64,000 bases of DNA from Massilia agrisoli (lineage in GTDB: Bacteria > Pseudomonadota > Gammaproteobacteria > Burkholderiales > Burkholderiaceae_D), in contig NZ_JAJHPV010000021.1 of NCBI RefSeq assembly GCF_020831365.1, forward strand, positions 248,001 to 312,000, written 5' to 3'. The notes under the pieces are model-generated. The model saw only the letters and a list, made by a program, of their open reading frames with translations. It was not told the origin of the DNA and did not search any database. The position numbers were made by a program, and so were the translations under genes. Shown one piece after another: positions 26,988 through 35,050 of this stretch. The number at the start of each line of letters is the position of its first letter. Position 1 is the stretch's first letter.

Positions 26988-28103
26988 ATGAACGATCAAG
27001 ACAATCGCGCCGCGGCCGGCTCCGAACAGCAGCGCCAGGAGGCCAGCGAGCGAAAATTCCTGCACCGGGTCGCGCTGGTCGATGGCCTCGGACTGGTATT
27101 CATCCTGGTACTGGCTGCGATGTGGTTTGCAGCCGACGCGCTGCTGCTGATCTTTGCCTGCATCCTGTTCGCCGTGCTGTTGTATGACGCAAGCCGCAGG
27201 CTTGCCAGGCACCTGCCGCTTCCGCGCCAGGTTGCGCTGGGCATCGTCGTGATCATTTTGCTGGTCGTGATTGGCGGAGGCGGCTGGCTGATGGCCCCCG
27301 CCATCTCCGAGCAGGCCGACCGGATGGCCGCAATGGTGCCCAAGTCGATCGAACAGCTGCAGCAGTCGCTCAAGCGCTACGACTTCCTCGAAAGCATACT
27401 GGGCGGGATGCCTTCCGCGGAGCAGATGCGCTCCACCCTTGGCGACATGCTGCCGCGCGCCGGCCTGTTCTTCTCGGGCGTGTTCGGCGCGCTTGGGAAT
27501 GTCCTGATCATCACCTTCGTCGGCATCTACTTTGCGGCCCAGCCTTTCCTCTACATTAACGGCATCGTCACCCTGGTCCCCAAGGACAAGCGCGCCCGCG
27601 CCCGCGAAGTGCTCGATGAAATCGGCCTGACGCTGTCCAAGTGGCTGTTCGGGAAAATGTGCTCGATGCTGCTGGTCGGCGCGGCCACCGCCATCGGCCT
27701 GACGCTGCTTGGAGTGCCGCTCGCGCTCATCCTCGGCATCATCGCCGGGCTGCTCGATTTCATCCCCTACCTTGGCCCGCTGATGGCAGGCGTACCTGGC
27801 GTGCTGATCGCCCTGACCATCAGTCCGCAGCTGGCGCTGTACACTGTCGGCCTGTTCGTATTCATCCAGCTGGCCGAAGGCTACCTGCTGCAGCCGCTGG
27901 TCGAGAAAAAGACGGTGGCGCTACCGCCGGCGCTGACGATCACCATGCAGGTGCTGCTTGGCGCCCTGTTCGGGTTGGCCGGCGTGGCGCTGGCGACGCC
28001 GCTGACCGCGGTGCTGGCGGTGCTGGTCTCGATGCTCTACGTGCAGGACGTGCTGGGTGATAACGTGATGACACCCAGCGAACTTAGCGACCAAAAAAAA
28101 TAG
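26988..28103 (+). CDS. AI-2E family transporter (PerM-like)
   Basis: Integral membrane protein of 371 residues with about eight hydrophobic helices and the family's conserved GLLDFIPYLGPLMAGVP near residue 265. The family includes putative permeases and Na+/H+ antiporters; an autoinducer-2 role is proven for few members. It starts 4 bases after the diheme cytochrome gene and ends 7 bases before the FAH-family gene, so the three may be cotranscribed despite unrelated roles. Confidence 0.88.
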   Translation: MNDQDNRAAAGSEQQRQEASERKFLHRVALVDGLGLVFILVLAAMWFAADALLLIFACILFAVLLYDASRRLARHLPLPRQVALGIVVIILLVVIGGGGWLMAPAISEQADRMAAMVPKSIEQLQQSLKRYDFLESILGGMPSAEQMRSTLGDMLPRAGLFFSGVFGALGNVLIITFVGIYFAAQPFLYINGIVTLVPKDKRARAREVLDEIGLTLSKWLFGKMCSMLLVGAATAIGLTLLGVPLALILGIIAGLLDFIPYLGPLMAGVPGVLIALTISPQLALYTVGLFVFIQLAEGYLLQPLVEKKTVALPPALTITMQVLLGALFGLAGVALATPLTAVLAVLVSMLYVQDVLGDNVMTPSELSDQKK

Positions 28104-28110
28104 GTAACAG

Positions 28111-28962
28111 ATGAAATTAGTGCGTTACGGCCGCCCGGGCAAAGAGAAGCCCGGCATGCTCGACGATGAAGGCCGCCTGCGCGACCTGTCCTCGCTTGTC
28201 GACGATATCGACGCTTCGGTCTTGTCCGACAAGGCGCTGCGCAAGCTCGCCAAGGCCGACTACAAGACGCTGCCGCTGGTTCGCGGCAACCCGCGCTTCG
28301 GCGTACCGGTGCGGGGCATCGGCAAGTTTATCGGCATCGGCCTTAACTACTCGGACCACGCCGCCGAAACCGGCCTGCCCGAGCCGAAGGAACCGATCGT
28401 GTTCATGAAGGCGACCAGTTGCCTGTCGGGGCCGGACGATCCGGTGATGCTGCCGCCAGGGTCCAAGAAGACCGACTGGGAAGTGGAGCTGGGCGTGGTG
28501 ATCGGCACACGCGCGCAGTATGTCAGCGAAGCCGACGCGCTCAAGTATGTGGCCGGTTACTGCGTGGTCAACGATGTGTCTGAGCGCGCGTACCAGTTTG
28601 AAGCCGGGCCGCAGTGGGACAAGGGCAAGGGCTGCGACACCTTCGGGCCGGTGGGGCCGTGGCTGGTGACGCGCGACGAGATCTTCGACGAGCAGGACCT
28701 GGACCTGTACCTGGAAGTGAACGGCAAGCGCATGCAGACCGGGAATACCGGCACGATGATCTTCACGGTGGCGCAGCTGGTCAGCTACCTGTCGCGCTAC
28801 ATGACGCTGGAGCCGGGCGACCTGATCGCGACCGGCACGCCGCCAGGCGTCGGCATGGCGCGCAAGCCGCAGCGCTTCCTCAAGCGCGGCGACAAGATCA
28901 GGCTGGGGATTCCCGGCCTGGGCGAGCAGCAGCAGGAAGTGGTCGCGTTCGAAAAGCCATAA
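28111..28962 (+). CDS. Fumarylacetoacetate hydrolase family protein
   Basis: Cytoplasmic protein of 283 residues. The FAH fold signature runs GIGLNYSDHAAETGLP near residue 72, with the divalent-metal glutamates in DWEVELGVVIG near residue 125, the aspartate in CVVNDVSER and the closing loop ATGTPPGVG. The family splits or hydrates 2-oxo acids (acylpyruvates, ureidoglycolate, 2-hydroxyhepta-dienedioates). The specific substrate cannot be told from the sequence or neighbours. A palindromic repeat follows immediately. Confidence 0.87.
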   Translation: MKLVRYGRPGKEKPGMLDDEGRLRDLSSLVDDIDASVLSDKALRKLAKADYKTLPLVRGNPRFGVPVRGIGKFIGIGLNYSDHAAETGLPEPKEPIVFMKATSCLSGPDDPVMLPPGSKKTDWEVELGVVIGTRAQYVSEADALKYVAGYCVVNDVSERAYQFEAGPQWDKGKGCDTFGPVGPWLVTRDEIFDEQDLDLYLEVNGKRMQTGNTGTMIFTVAQLVSYLSRYMTLEPGDLIATGTPPGVGMARKPQRFLKRGDKIRLGIPGLGEQQQEVVAFEKP

Positions 28963-28964
28963 CC

Positions 28965-29053
28965 CGTAGGGCGGATAAGGCCGAAGGCCGCATCCGCGTG
29001 GCGGCGTTAACGTAGCGCTTGCACGCGGATGCGCTCCGCTTATCCGCCCTACG
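28965..29053. repeat. REP-like long palindrome, copy 1
   Basis: CGTAGGGCGGATAAG (28965-28979) and CTTATCCGCCCTACG (29039-29053) are perfect 15-base inverted repeats. A second inner pair GCATCCGCGTG (28990-29000) / CACGCGGATGC (29022-29032) lies inside. It can form a long cruciform or hairpin between the convergent FAH-family and aminotransferase genes. The same motifs recur at 53683-53767. Confidence 0.85.
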
Positions 29054-29096
29054 TCGCTGACCTTATCCGACCAAGAAGGCACCGGGAGGTGCGGGT

Positions 29097-30422
29097 CTAA
29101 ACCCTCAGCGCTGCGTTAACTGCGTCCACCAGGCGCGAAACAATCTCCGCCAGATCCGCGTCGGTCGCAATAAACGGCGGCGCAAGGAGGATATGGTCGC
29201 CATGCTGCCCATCGATCGTTCCTCCCATCGGATACACCATCAACCCGTGCGCCATCGCCTGCGACTTGATCGCCGCATGCAGCCTGCGCTCCGGGGAAAA
29301 CGGTTGTTTGGTTTCGCGGTCCTGCACCAGCTCCAGCGCCAGCAGCAGGCCGCGTCCGCGGATGTCGCCCACGTGCTCATTGCGCCCGAAGGCGTTGTGC
29401 AGCATCGCCATCATCGACGCGCCGCGCATGCGAACCGCCGCCAGCAGGTCTTCCTGCTCGATGACCTTCTGCACCGCCAGCGCCGCCGCCGCGGCCACCG
29501 GATGCCCGATGTAGGTATGCCCGTGCTGGAAGATGCCACTGCCGCGCCGCAGCCGGTCGACCAGCCATCCCTGCGCCAGCACCGCCCCGATCGGCTGATA
29601 GCCCGCGCCCAGTCCCTTGGCCACGGTCACGATGTCCGGCGCCACGCCGTCCTGCTCGATCGAATACATGCTGCCTGTGCGGCCCATCCCGCACATGACT
29701 TCGTCGGCGAGGAGCAGCACCCCGTACTTGTCGCAGATCGCGCGCACGCCGCGGAAGTAGCCGGGCGTTGGCGGTATGGCGCCACCGGTGGCGCCCACCA
29801 CCGGTTCGGCGCAGAACGCGATGACGTTTTCCGGGCCGGCGTCGAGGATCGCCCCCTCCAGTTCCTGCAGCAGCGACGCGGTATAGTCGCCCTGGGTCTG
29901 GCCGGGCTTGCGGTCGCGGTATTCGTAGCACGGGGCCACGCGCGGCACGTCCATCAGCAGCGGCGCGAACGGCTTGCGGCGCCACTCGTTGCCGCCGACG
30001 GCCAGCGCGCCCAGCGTGTTGCCGTGATAGCTCTGGCGCCGCGCGATGAACACGCTGCGCTGGGTTTCGCCGCTTTCGACGGCGTATTGGCGCGCCAGCT
30101 TCATCGCGGTCTCCATCGCCTCCGATCCGCCCGACACGAAGTACACCTCCGACAAGCCCTGCGGGGCGCCGGCCACCAGCCGCGCCGCCAGCTCCTCGGC
30201 CACCTCGGTGGTGAAGAACGCCGTGTGCGCGTAGGCGATGGTGTCGATCTGGCGGTGCATCGCTTCGATCACGGCGGGATGGGCGTGCCCCAGCGAGGAC
30301 ACGGCGGCGCCGCCGCTGGCGTCGATGTAGGTACTGCCGCGGCTGTCGCGCACCAGCATGCCTTCGGCACTAACAGCCACGGGCGGCGCGTGGCGGAGAT
30401 TGCGGTGAATGATGTGGCTCAT
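29097..30422 (-). CDS. Class III PLP-dependent aminotransferase
   Basis: Fold type I transaminase of 441 residues from ATG 30422, which has GAGGGT upstream; in-frame starts farther up lack this. It shows FVSGGSEAMETAMKLARQY near residue 95, the PLP-phosphate SYHGNTLGALAVGG region, LLLADEVMCGMGRTG near residue 235 and the Schiff-base lysine in DIVTVAKGLGAGYQPIG near residue 265. Such enzymes act on omega-amino acids or amines; the substrate is not determined. Divergent from the CMD-family gene, 120 bases apart. Confidence 0.87.
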   Translation of the reverse strand: MSHIIHRNLRHAPPVAVSAEGMLVRDSRGSTYIDASGGAAVSSLGHAHPAVIEAMHRQIDTIAYAHTAFFTTEVAEELAARLVAGAPQGLSEVYFVSGGSEAMETAMKLARQYAVESGETQRSVFIARRQSYHGNTLGALAVGGNEWRRKPFAPLLMDVPRVAPCYEYRDRKPGQTQGDYTASLLQELEGAILDAGPENVIAFCAEPVVGATGGAIPPTPGYFRGVRAICDKYGVLLLADEVMCGMGRTGSMYSIEQDGVAPDIVTVAKGLGAGYQPIGAVLAQGWLVDRLRRGSGIFQHGHTYIGHPVAAAAALAVQKVIEQEDLLAAVRMRGASMMAMLHNAFGRNEHVGDIRGRGLLLALELVQDRETKQPFSPERRLHAAIKSQAMAHGLMVYPMGGTIDGQHGDHILLAPPFIATDADLAEIVSRLVDAVNAALRV

Positions 30423-30542
30423 CGGGACCCTCATGCAAAGAAGATGGTTGATGAATGACAATAATCTTGAACCGGGGCGATTCTTTTGATTTTTCCCCGA
30501 AGCTATGCGAATATTTTTCCACTACCACAGTGAAAGTCGCCC

Positions 30543-31106
30543 ATGACGCAGGACCGGCTCGGCCCCATCGACGCGTGGCACATGACGACCGCCCAGCAGG
30601 CTGCGGCGCAGGCCATCATCGACGGCCCGCGCGGCGCGGTGTACGGGCCGTTCGTGCCGCTGCTGCGCAGCCCAGAGCTGGCGGGCCATGCGCAGCGCAT
30701 GGGCGAGTACCTGCGCTACCGCAGCGCCATCGGCACCAAGCTGTCGGAGCTGGCCATCCTGGTGACGGCACGCCAGTGGGACCAGCAGGTCGAGTGGGCG
30801 ATCCACGCGCCGATCGCGGCGCAGTCGGACATCGGCGCGGCCGCCATCGACGACGTCGCGCATGGCAGAAGGCCGGAAAACATGACGGATGAGGAAGCGG
30901 CGGTCCACGATTTTTCGCTGGAGCTGAACCGCGACAAGCGGGTGTCGGACGCCACCTATGCGCGTGCGCTGGCGCTGTTTGGGGAGCGCGGGGTGGTCGA
31001 CCTGATGGCGATTAACGGCTACTACACCTTCCTCGCGATGGTGATGAATGCCGCGCAGACTGCGGCGCCGCCGTCGCCTGCGGCTGTCCTGCCCCAGCGC
31101 GTCTAG
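30543..31106 (+). CDS. Carboxymuconolactone decarboxylase family protein
   Basis: All-helical protein of 187 residues of the CMD/AhpD superfamily (LSELAILVTARQWDQQVEWA near residue 67 and MAINGYYTFLAMVMN near residue 158). There is no AhpD-type CxxC pair, so a peroxidase or disulfide role is unlikely. The family also contains gamma-carboxymuconolactone decarboxylase, but no protocatechuate genes are nearby. Its end overlaps the small convergent gene by four bases. Confidence 0.82.
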   Translation: MTQDRLGPIDAWHMTTAQQAAAQAIIDGPRGAVYGPFVPLLRSPELAGHAQRMGEYLRYRSAIGTKLSELAILVTARQWDQQVEWAIHAPIAAQSDIGAAAIDDVAHGRRPENMTDEEAAVHDFSLELNRDKRVSDATYARALALFGERGVVDLMAINGYYTFLAMVMNAAQTAAPPSPAAVLPQRV

Positions 31107-31306
31107 GCCAGCGCTTCTTTCGCCGCCTCTTCGGGAGTGAGGCCGTCGTAGAACTGGTCGGTGAACCACTCGATCTGTTCTTCGATGTGTTCCTGGGCTT
31201 GTTCAACGGTCGCGCCGCCGGCCACCAGGAATCCTTCGACTTCGATGCACCAGTTAATCAGCGCCATCGTCTCTTCGTCGAGTTCCTCGTTTTTCTTCTT
31301 TGCCAT
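31103..31306 (-). CDS. Small acidic conserved hypothetical protein
   Basis: 67 residues from ATG 31306, chosen because GGAGGA stands directly upstream; a longer frame has no such site. A basic start (MAKKKNEELDEETM) is followed by a strongly acidic helical region rich in glutamate (QAQEHIEEQIEWF, LTPEEAAKEAL). No known domain is recognised. It starts 16 bases after the stop of the next small gene, so the two form an operon. Confidence 0.65.
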   Translation of the reverse strand: MAKKKNEELDEETMALINWCIEVEGFLVAGGATVEQAQEHIEEQIEWFTDQFYDGLTPEEAAKEALA

Positions 31307-31322
31307 GCTGTCCTCCTGTAGG

Positions 31323-31589
31323 TCAGGCCGCGAGGCCCTTGGCGAGGAGTTCGGCGACCGTCTCATTGAGGTCGGCGCCGCGCTCTTTTGCCAGCGCGTG
31401 GATCTGCTGGACCAGGTCGCCGTTCAACTTGACGGCAAACGGCACCAGGCCAAGCGCCTGGTCGCGCTTGCGCTGCTCGCGCCGGTCGACCACTGCTGCA
31501 TCGGCATTGCCAAAACCGGCGGCCCCGGGAGCGCTCATCTTGCCCATCAATTTTTTGGCGTCGCTCTTTGCCATTCCGGTTTTTTTCAT
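31323..31589 (-). CDS. Small basic protein, ribbon-helix-helix-like C-terminus
   Basis: 88 residues. A lysine-rich N-terminus (MKKTGMAKSDAKKLMGKM) is followed by a C-terminal segment FAVKLNGDLVQQIHALAKER and a helix DLNETVAELLAKGL. This strand-helix-helix pattern resembles ribbon-helix-helix DNA-binding proteins. It is followed by an acidic small protein gene, an arrangement that recalls a DNA-binding/partner pair, but this is inference. It begins 16 bases after the stop of the esterase gene. Confidence 0.6.
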   Translation of the reverse strand: MKKTGMAKSDAKKLMGKMSAPGAAGFGNADAAVVDRREQRKRDQALGLVPFAVKLNGDLVQQIHALAKERGADLNETVAELLAKGLAA

Positions 31590-31605
31590 TTGCTGCTTTC
31601 TATGC

Positions 31606-32274
31606 TCAGGCCAGGACTTTTTTTAGCCAGGCGCTGATGTCGTTAACTTCTTCAAGACACAGCGAATGCTGCATCATGTACTCGTGCCACTCGACCTGGT
31701 AGCCCAGGGCTTTGAGCAGGTCGCGCGACTGGTGGGCGCGGGCGACGGGAATCACGCCGTCGTGGGTGCCGTGGACCAGGAAGATCGGGGTCTTCAGGCT
31801 GGCTTCACTGCGTTCGTTCGAGATCTTGTCGGCCAGCGGCACGTAGCCCGACAGGCACAGGAGGCCCGCCAGCTTTTCATCGTGGCGCAGGCCGGTCTGC
31901 AGGGTCATCGCGCAGCCTTGCGAGAAGCCCGCCAGGATGATGCGTTCGGCCGGGATGCCGCGCGCCTTTTCGCGCGCGATCAACGCTTCGATTTCGACCT
32001 GCGACGAACGCAGGCCGGCTTCGTCTTCGCGCCGCGCGATGTCGGTGCCGATGATGTCGTACCAGGCGCGCATCACGTAGCCGTTATTGATCGTTACCGG
32101 CATCGTCTTCGCATGCGGGAAGATGAAGCGGATGCCCGGCAGTCCGGTCAGGTCGAGCTCCTTCACCAGCGGGACGAAGTCATTGCCGTCGGCGCCCAGG
32201 CCGTGCATCCAGATCACCGCAACCTGCGGATTCGGTGCGGTTTCGATTTCGATATTGTCGAGCAGTTGGTTCAT
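31606..32274 (-). CDS. Carboxylesterase/phospholipase family alpha/beta hydrolase
   Basis: 222 residues of the acyl-protein thioesterase/carboxylesterase B group. The N-terminal oxyanion region is VIWMHGLGADGNDFVPLV, the nucleophile serine lies in LAGFSQGCAM near residue 115, the acid in HGTHDGVIP near residue 170 and the histidine in MMQHSLCLEE near residue 203. The frame is open upstream, but ATG 32274 overlaps the mog stop (ATGA). Cytoplasmic, with no signal peptide. Confidence 0.9.
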   Translation of the reverse strand: MNQLLDNIEIETAPNPQVAVIWMHGLGADGNDFVPLVKELDLTGLPGIRFIFPHAKTMPVTINNGYVMRAWYDIIGTDIARREDEAGLRSSQVEIEALIAREKARGIPAERIILAGFSQGCAMTLQTGLRHDEKLAGLLCLSGYVPLADKISNERSEASLKTPIFLVHGTHDGVIPVARAHQSRDLLKALGYQVEWHEYMMQHSLCLEEVNDISAWLKKVLA

Positions 32275-32888
32275 TGCGCGTTGTCTTTCGCAGCTGCGGG
32301 CGGGCGCTGCGCTGTCTTCGGGCGCCATGCCTTGCATACCGCAGGGTCGGTTTCGATGTAAGGGGCGCCGATCAGGTCGAGGCAGTAGGGGACCGCGGCG
32401 AAGATGCCGGCGACCAGCTGCTTGCCGTCCGCGTCCTTCAGGCCTTCCAGCGTTTCCTTGATGGCCTTCGGCTGGCCCGGCAGGTTCATGATCAGGGCCG
32501 CGTGGTCGTGCGTTTCGCGGATCACGGCCACCTGGCGCGACAAGATCGCGGTCGGCACGAACTGCAGGCTGACCTGGCGCATTTGCTCGCCAAAGCCCGG
32601 CATCTCCTTGGTGCCGACAGCCAGCGTGGCTTCCGGCGTCACGTCGCGCCGCGCAGGCCCGGTGCCGCCAGTCGTCAGCACCATGTGGCAGCGCGCGCTG
32701 TCGACCAGCTCGACCAGCGTCTTTTCGATCTGTTCGCGTTCGTCCGGGATCAGGCGCGGCTCGATGCGGTAGGGCGTGGTAAGGGCGTGCGCCAGCCAGT
32801 CCGACAGCGCCGGAATACCCTTGTCTTCATACACGCCCCCGCTCGCGCGGTCCGATACCGACACCAGGCCGATGACCAGCATATCCAT
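32271..32888 (-). CDS. mog: Molybdopterin adenylyltransferase
   Basis: Adenylylates molybdopterin before molybdenum insertion. The 205-residue protein shows the MoaB/Mog signature MVLTTGGTGPARRDVTPEA near residue 70 and MNLPGQPKAIKETLEGL near residue 135. ATG 32888 lies one base after the darP stop (an ATG two codons later is also possible), so translation is probably coupled. The C-terminus has a short Ala/Pro/Lys extension. Confidence 0.9.
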   Translation of the reverse strand: MDMLVIGLVSVSDRASGGVYEDKGIPALSDWLAHALTTPYRIEPRLIPDEREQIEKTLVELVDSARCHMVLTTGGTGPARRDVTPEATLAVGTKEMPGFGEQMRQVSLQFVPTAILSRQVAVIRETHDHAALIMNLPGQPKAIKETLEGLKDADGKQLVAGIFAAVPYCLDLIGAPYIETDPAVCKAWRPKTAQRPPAAAKDNAQ

Positions 32889-32889
32889 G

Positions 32890-33498
32890 TCAGTCGTCTT
32901 CCGGGTCTTCATCGGTGATGTAGTCTTCGTCGTCGTCGTCCGGCTTGGCCGCTGCGCCCTTCTTGGACAGGTCCTTGAGGATCTGGAAGATCTCGCGGTA
33001 GGCTTTCGGCGGCTTGTTCTCGGCCTGCTCCTTGCGCGCGTTGCGGATCAGGGTGCGCAGCTGCTGCACGTCGAGTTCGGGATGCTCGCCCATCAGCACG
33101 GTCAGCGCGTTGTCGTCGGCCAGCAGCTTGTCGCGGCGGCGTTCCATCGCGTGCAGGAAGGCGGTATCGGCCTTCGACATGCCTTTCCAGCTGTCGATCG
33201 TGCGGCGGATGACAGCCACTTCTTCCTCGTCCAGCGTGCGCATTTTTTTGCCGACGAACTGCATCTGGCGGCGCCGGCCTTCGTGGTTGGTGATGGTCTG
33301 GCACATCAGAATCGCGTCCTTGACGTCCTCGGGCATCGGCACGCGCTTGACCCGGTCGCGCGGCTCGGCCACCAGTTCTTCACCGAGCTTCTGGAGGTCG
33401 TTCATCTGGCGCTTGAGCTCAGATTTCGATGGGCGTTCGTACTCTTGTTCGAACTCGTTGGACTGGAACCCGCAGGCACCGCGGTTTGGATTTGGCAT
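32890..33498 (-). CDS. darP: Ribosome biogenesis factor DarP (YjgA)
   Basis: 202 residues; DUF615/YjgA family, which associates with 50S precursor particles. Typical features are PSKSELKRQMNDLQKLGEEL near residue 25, RRRQMQFVGKKMR near residue 75 and a highly acidic C-terminus (DDDDEDYITDEDPEDD). The start at 33498 gives the expected short N-terminus. It is divergent from pmbA, a gene order widely conserved in proteobacteria, and heads the darP-mog-esterase operon. Confidence 0.92.
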   Translation of the reverse strand: MPNPNRGACGFQSNEFEQEYERPSKSELKRQMNDLQKLGEELVAEPRDRVKRVPMPEDVKDAILMCQTITNHEGRRRQMQFVGKKMRTLDEEEVAVIRRTIDSWKGMSKADTAFLHAMERRRDKLLADDNALTVLMGEHPELDVQQLRTLIRNARKEQAENKPPKAYREIFQILKDLSKKGAAAKPDDDDEDYITDEDPEDD

Positions 33499-33592
33499 GA
33501 TAGGGAATTCCGGCAGGCGCACGGCCTCCCGGTAAAAACAGTAAACGACTGCTATCATACCCGTTTAACCGGATAGCCGAGAAAAACACAAT

Positions 33593-34945
33593 ATGAACGA
33601 CTCCGTCTTTATCCATACCCAGGACCAGCTCCAGCAGCTCGCACGCGACGTGCTGGGCTTCGCCAGGGAGCAGGGCGGCTCCGATGCATCGGTCGAGATC
33701 AGCGAGGGCAGCGGCCTGTCGGTCTCAGTGCGCCGTGGCAAGATCGAGACGATCGAGCAGAACAAGGACAAGGGCATGGGCGTGACGGTCTACATCGGCC
33801 AGAAGCGCGGCAATGCCAGCACCTCCGATTTTTCGCCTGCGGCGCTGCGCGCCACCGTCGAAGCGGCGTACAACATCGCCCGCTTTACCGCCGAGGATGA
33901 CTGCGCCGGCCTGGCCGACGAGGACATGCTCGAAAAGAACCCGCGCGACCTGCGCCTGTGCTATCCGTGGCAAATCTCGGCCGAAGAAGCGGTGGTCATC
34001 GCCCAGCGGGCCGAAGCGGCCGCCTTCGAGGTCGACCCGCGCGTGACCAACAGCGAGGGCGCCAGCGTCTATGTGCAGCAGTCGCACTTTGTGTCGGCCA
34101 ACTCGCGCGGCTTCGCCGGCGGCTACCCGTTCTCGCGCCACACCCTGTCGGTGGCGCCGATCGCGGGCAAGGGCGCCAAAATGCAGCGCGACGACTGGTA
34201 CACCTCGGTGCGCGACCCGAAAAAGATGGCCAGGCCGGAAGCGGTCGGCCGTTACGCAGCCGAGCGCGCCCTGGCGCGGCTGAACGCGCGCAAGCTCGAC
34301 ACCCGCACCTGCCCGGTGCTGTTCGAAGCGCCGCTGGCCGCCGGCCTGCTGGGCTCTTTTGTACAGGCGACTTCCGGCGGCGCGCTGTACCGCAAGTCGA
34401 CCTTCCTGCTCGATTCGCTCGGCCAGGCGATCTTCCCTTCGCACATCCAGGTGGTGGAAGACCCGCACGTCATCGGCGGCGTCGGCTCGGCCCCGTTCGA
34501 TGAAGAAGGCGTGCGCACGGTGCGCCGCAATGTCGTCGAGAACGGCGTGCTGCAGGGATATTTCCTGTCCTCGTACTCGGCGCGCAAGCTGGGCATGAAG
34601 ACCACCGGCAACGCGGGCGGCTCGCACAACCTGTCGCTGACCTCGTCGAACACGAAGAAAGCGGACGACTTCGCCGGCATGCTGCGCAAGATGGGCCGCG
34701 GCCTGCTGGTCACCGAACTGATGGGCCAAGGCACCAACTACGTGACCGGCGACTATTCGCGCGGCGCGTCGGGCTACTGGGTCGAGAATGGCGTGATCCA
34801 GTATCCGGTCGAGGAAATCACCATTGCCGGCAACATGAAGGACATGTTCCAGGCCATCGTCGCCATCGGCAACGACGTGCTGACCCGCGGCAACAAGTCG
34901 ACCGGGTCGATCCTGATCGAGAAGATGGTGGTCGCCGGCAGCTAA
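33593..34945 (+). CDS. pmbA: Metalloprotease PmbA (TldE)
   Basis: 450 residues. TldE subunit of the TldD/TldE protease, which processes microcin-like peptides and helps degrade antitoxins. The protein has the PmbA N-terminal region (ISEGSGLSVSVRRGKIETIE), GGVGSAPFDEEG near residue 300 and GNAGGSHNLSLTS near residue 343. The HExxxH metal site belongs to TldD and is not expected here. The tldD partner is not in the window. Divergent from darP. Confidence 0.95.
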   Translation: MNDSVFIHTQDQLQQLARDVLGFAREQGGSDASVEISEGSGLSVSVRRGKIETIEQNKDKGMGVTVYIGQKRGNASTSDFSPAALRATVEAAYNIARFTAEDDCAGLADEDMLEKNPRDLRLCYPWQISAEEAVVIAQRAEAAAFEVDPRVTNSEGASVYVQQSHFVSANSRGFAGGYPFSRHTLSVAPIAGKGAKMQRDDWYTSVRDPKKMARPEAVGRYAAERALARLNARKLDTRTCPVLFEAPLAAGLLGSFVQATSGGALYRKSTFLLDSLGQAIFPSHIQVVEDPHVIGGVGSAPFDEEGVRTVRRNVVENGVLQGYFLSSYSARKLGMKTTGNAGGSHNLSLTSSNTKKADDFAGMLRKMGRGLLVTELMGQGTNYVTGDYSRGASGYWVENGVIQYPVEEITIAGNMKDMFQAIVAIGNDVLTRGNKSTGSILIEKMVVAGS

Positions 34946-34989
34946 CTGCCGGGTTCGTCTCATATTTTCGTTGCAAGCTTGAGCGGCCA

Positions 34990-35019
34990 GCAATACACTA
35001 AGTCCAGCTGGTGTATTGC
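34990..35019. promoter_or_regulatory. 9-bp inverted repeat in the leader of the first TRAP gene
   Basis: GCAATACAC (34990-34998) and GTGTATTGC (35011-35019) flank a 12-base loop that contains the palindrome CCAGCTGG in part. It lies between the pmbA stop and the TRAP start. There is no T-tract, so it may be an operator or an RNA hairpin. Confidence 0.5.
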
Positions 35020-35050
35020 CGGTTTACAAAAAACTCAGGAGACAAAGAAT

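Noticed and set aside
28111-28962. Assigning the FAH-family protein to aromatic (paa or homogentisate) catabolism
   Set aside because: No homogentisate or meta-cleavage genes are adjacent, and the family is too broad for a specific reaction.
30543-31106. AhpD-type alkylhydroperoxidase
   Set aside because: The required CxxC motif is absent from the CMD-family protein.
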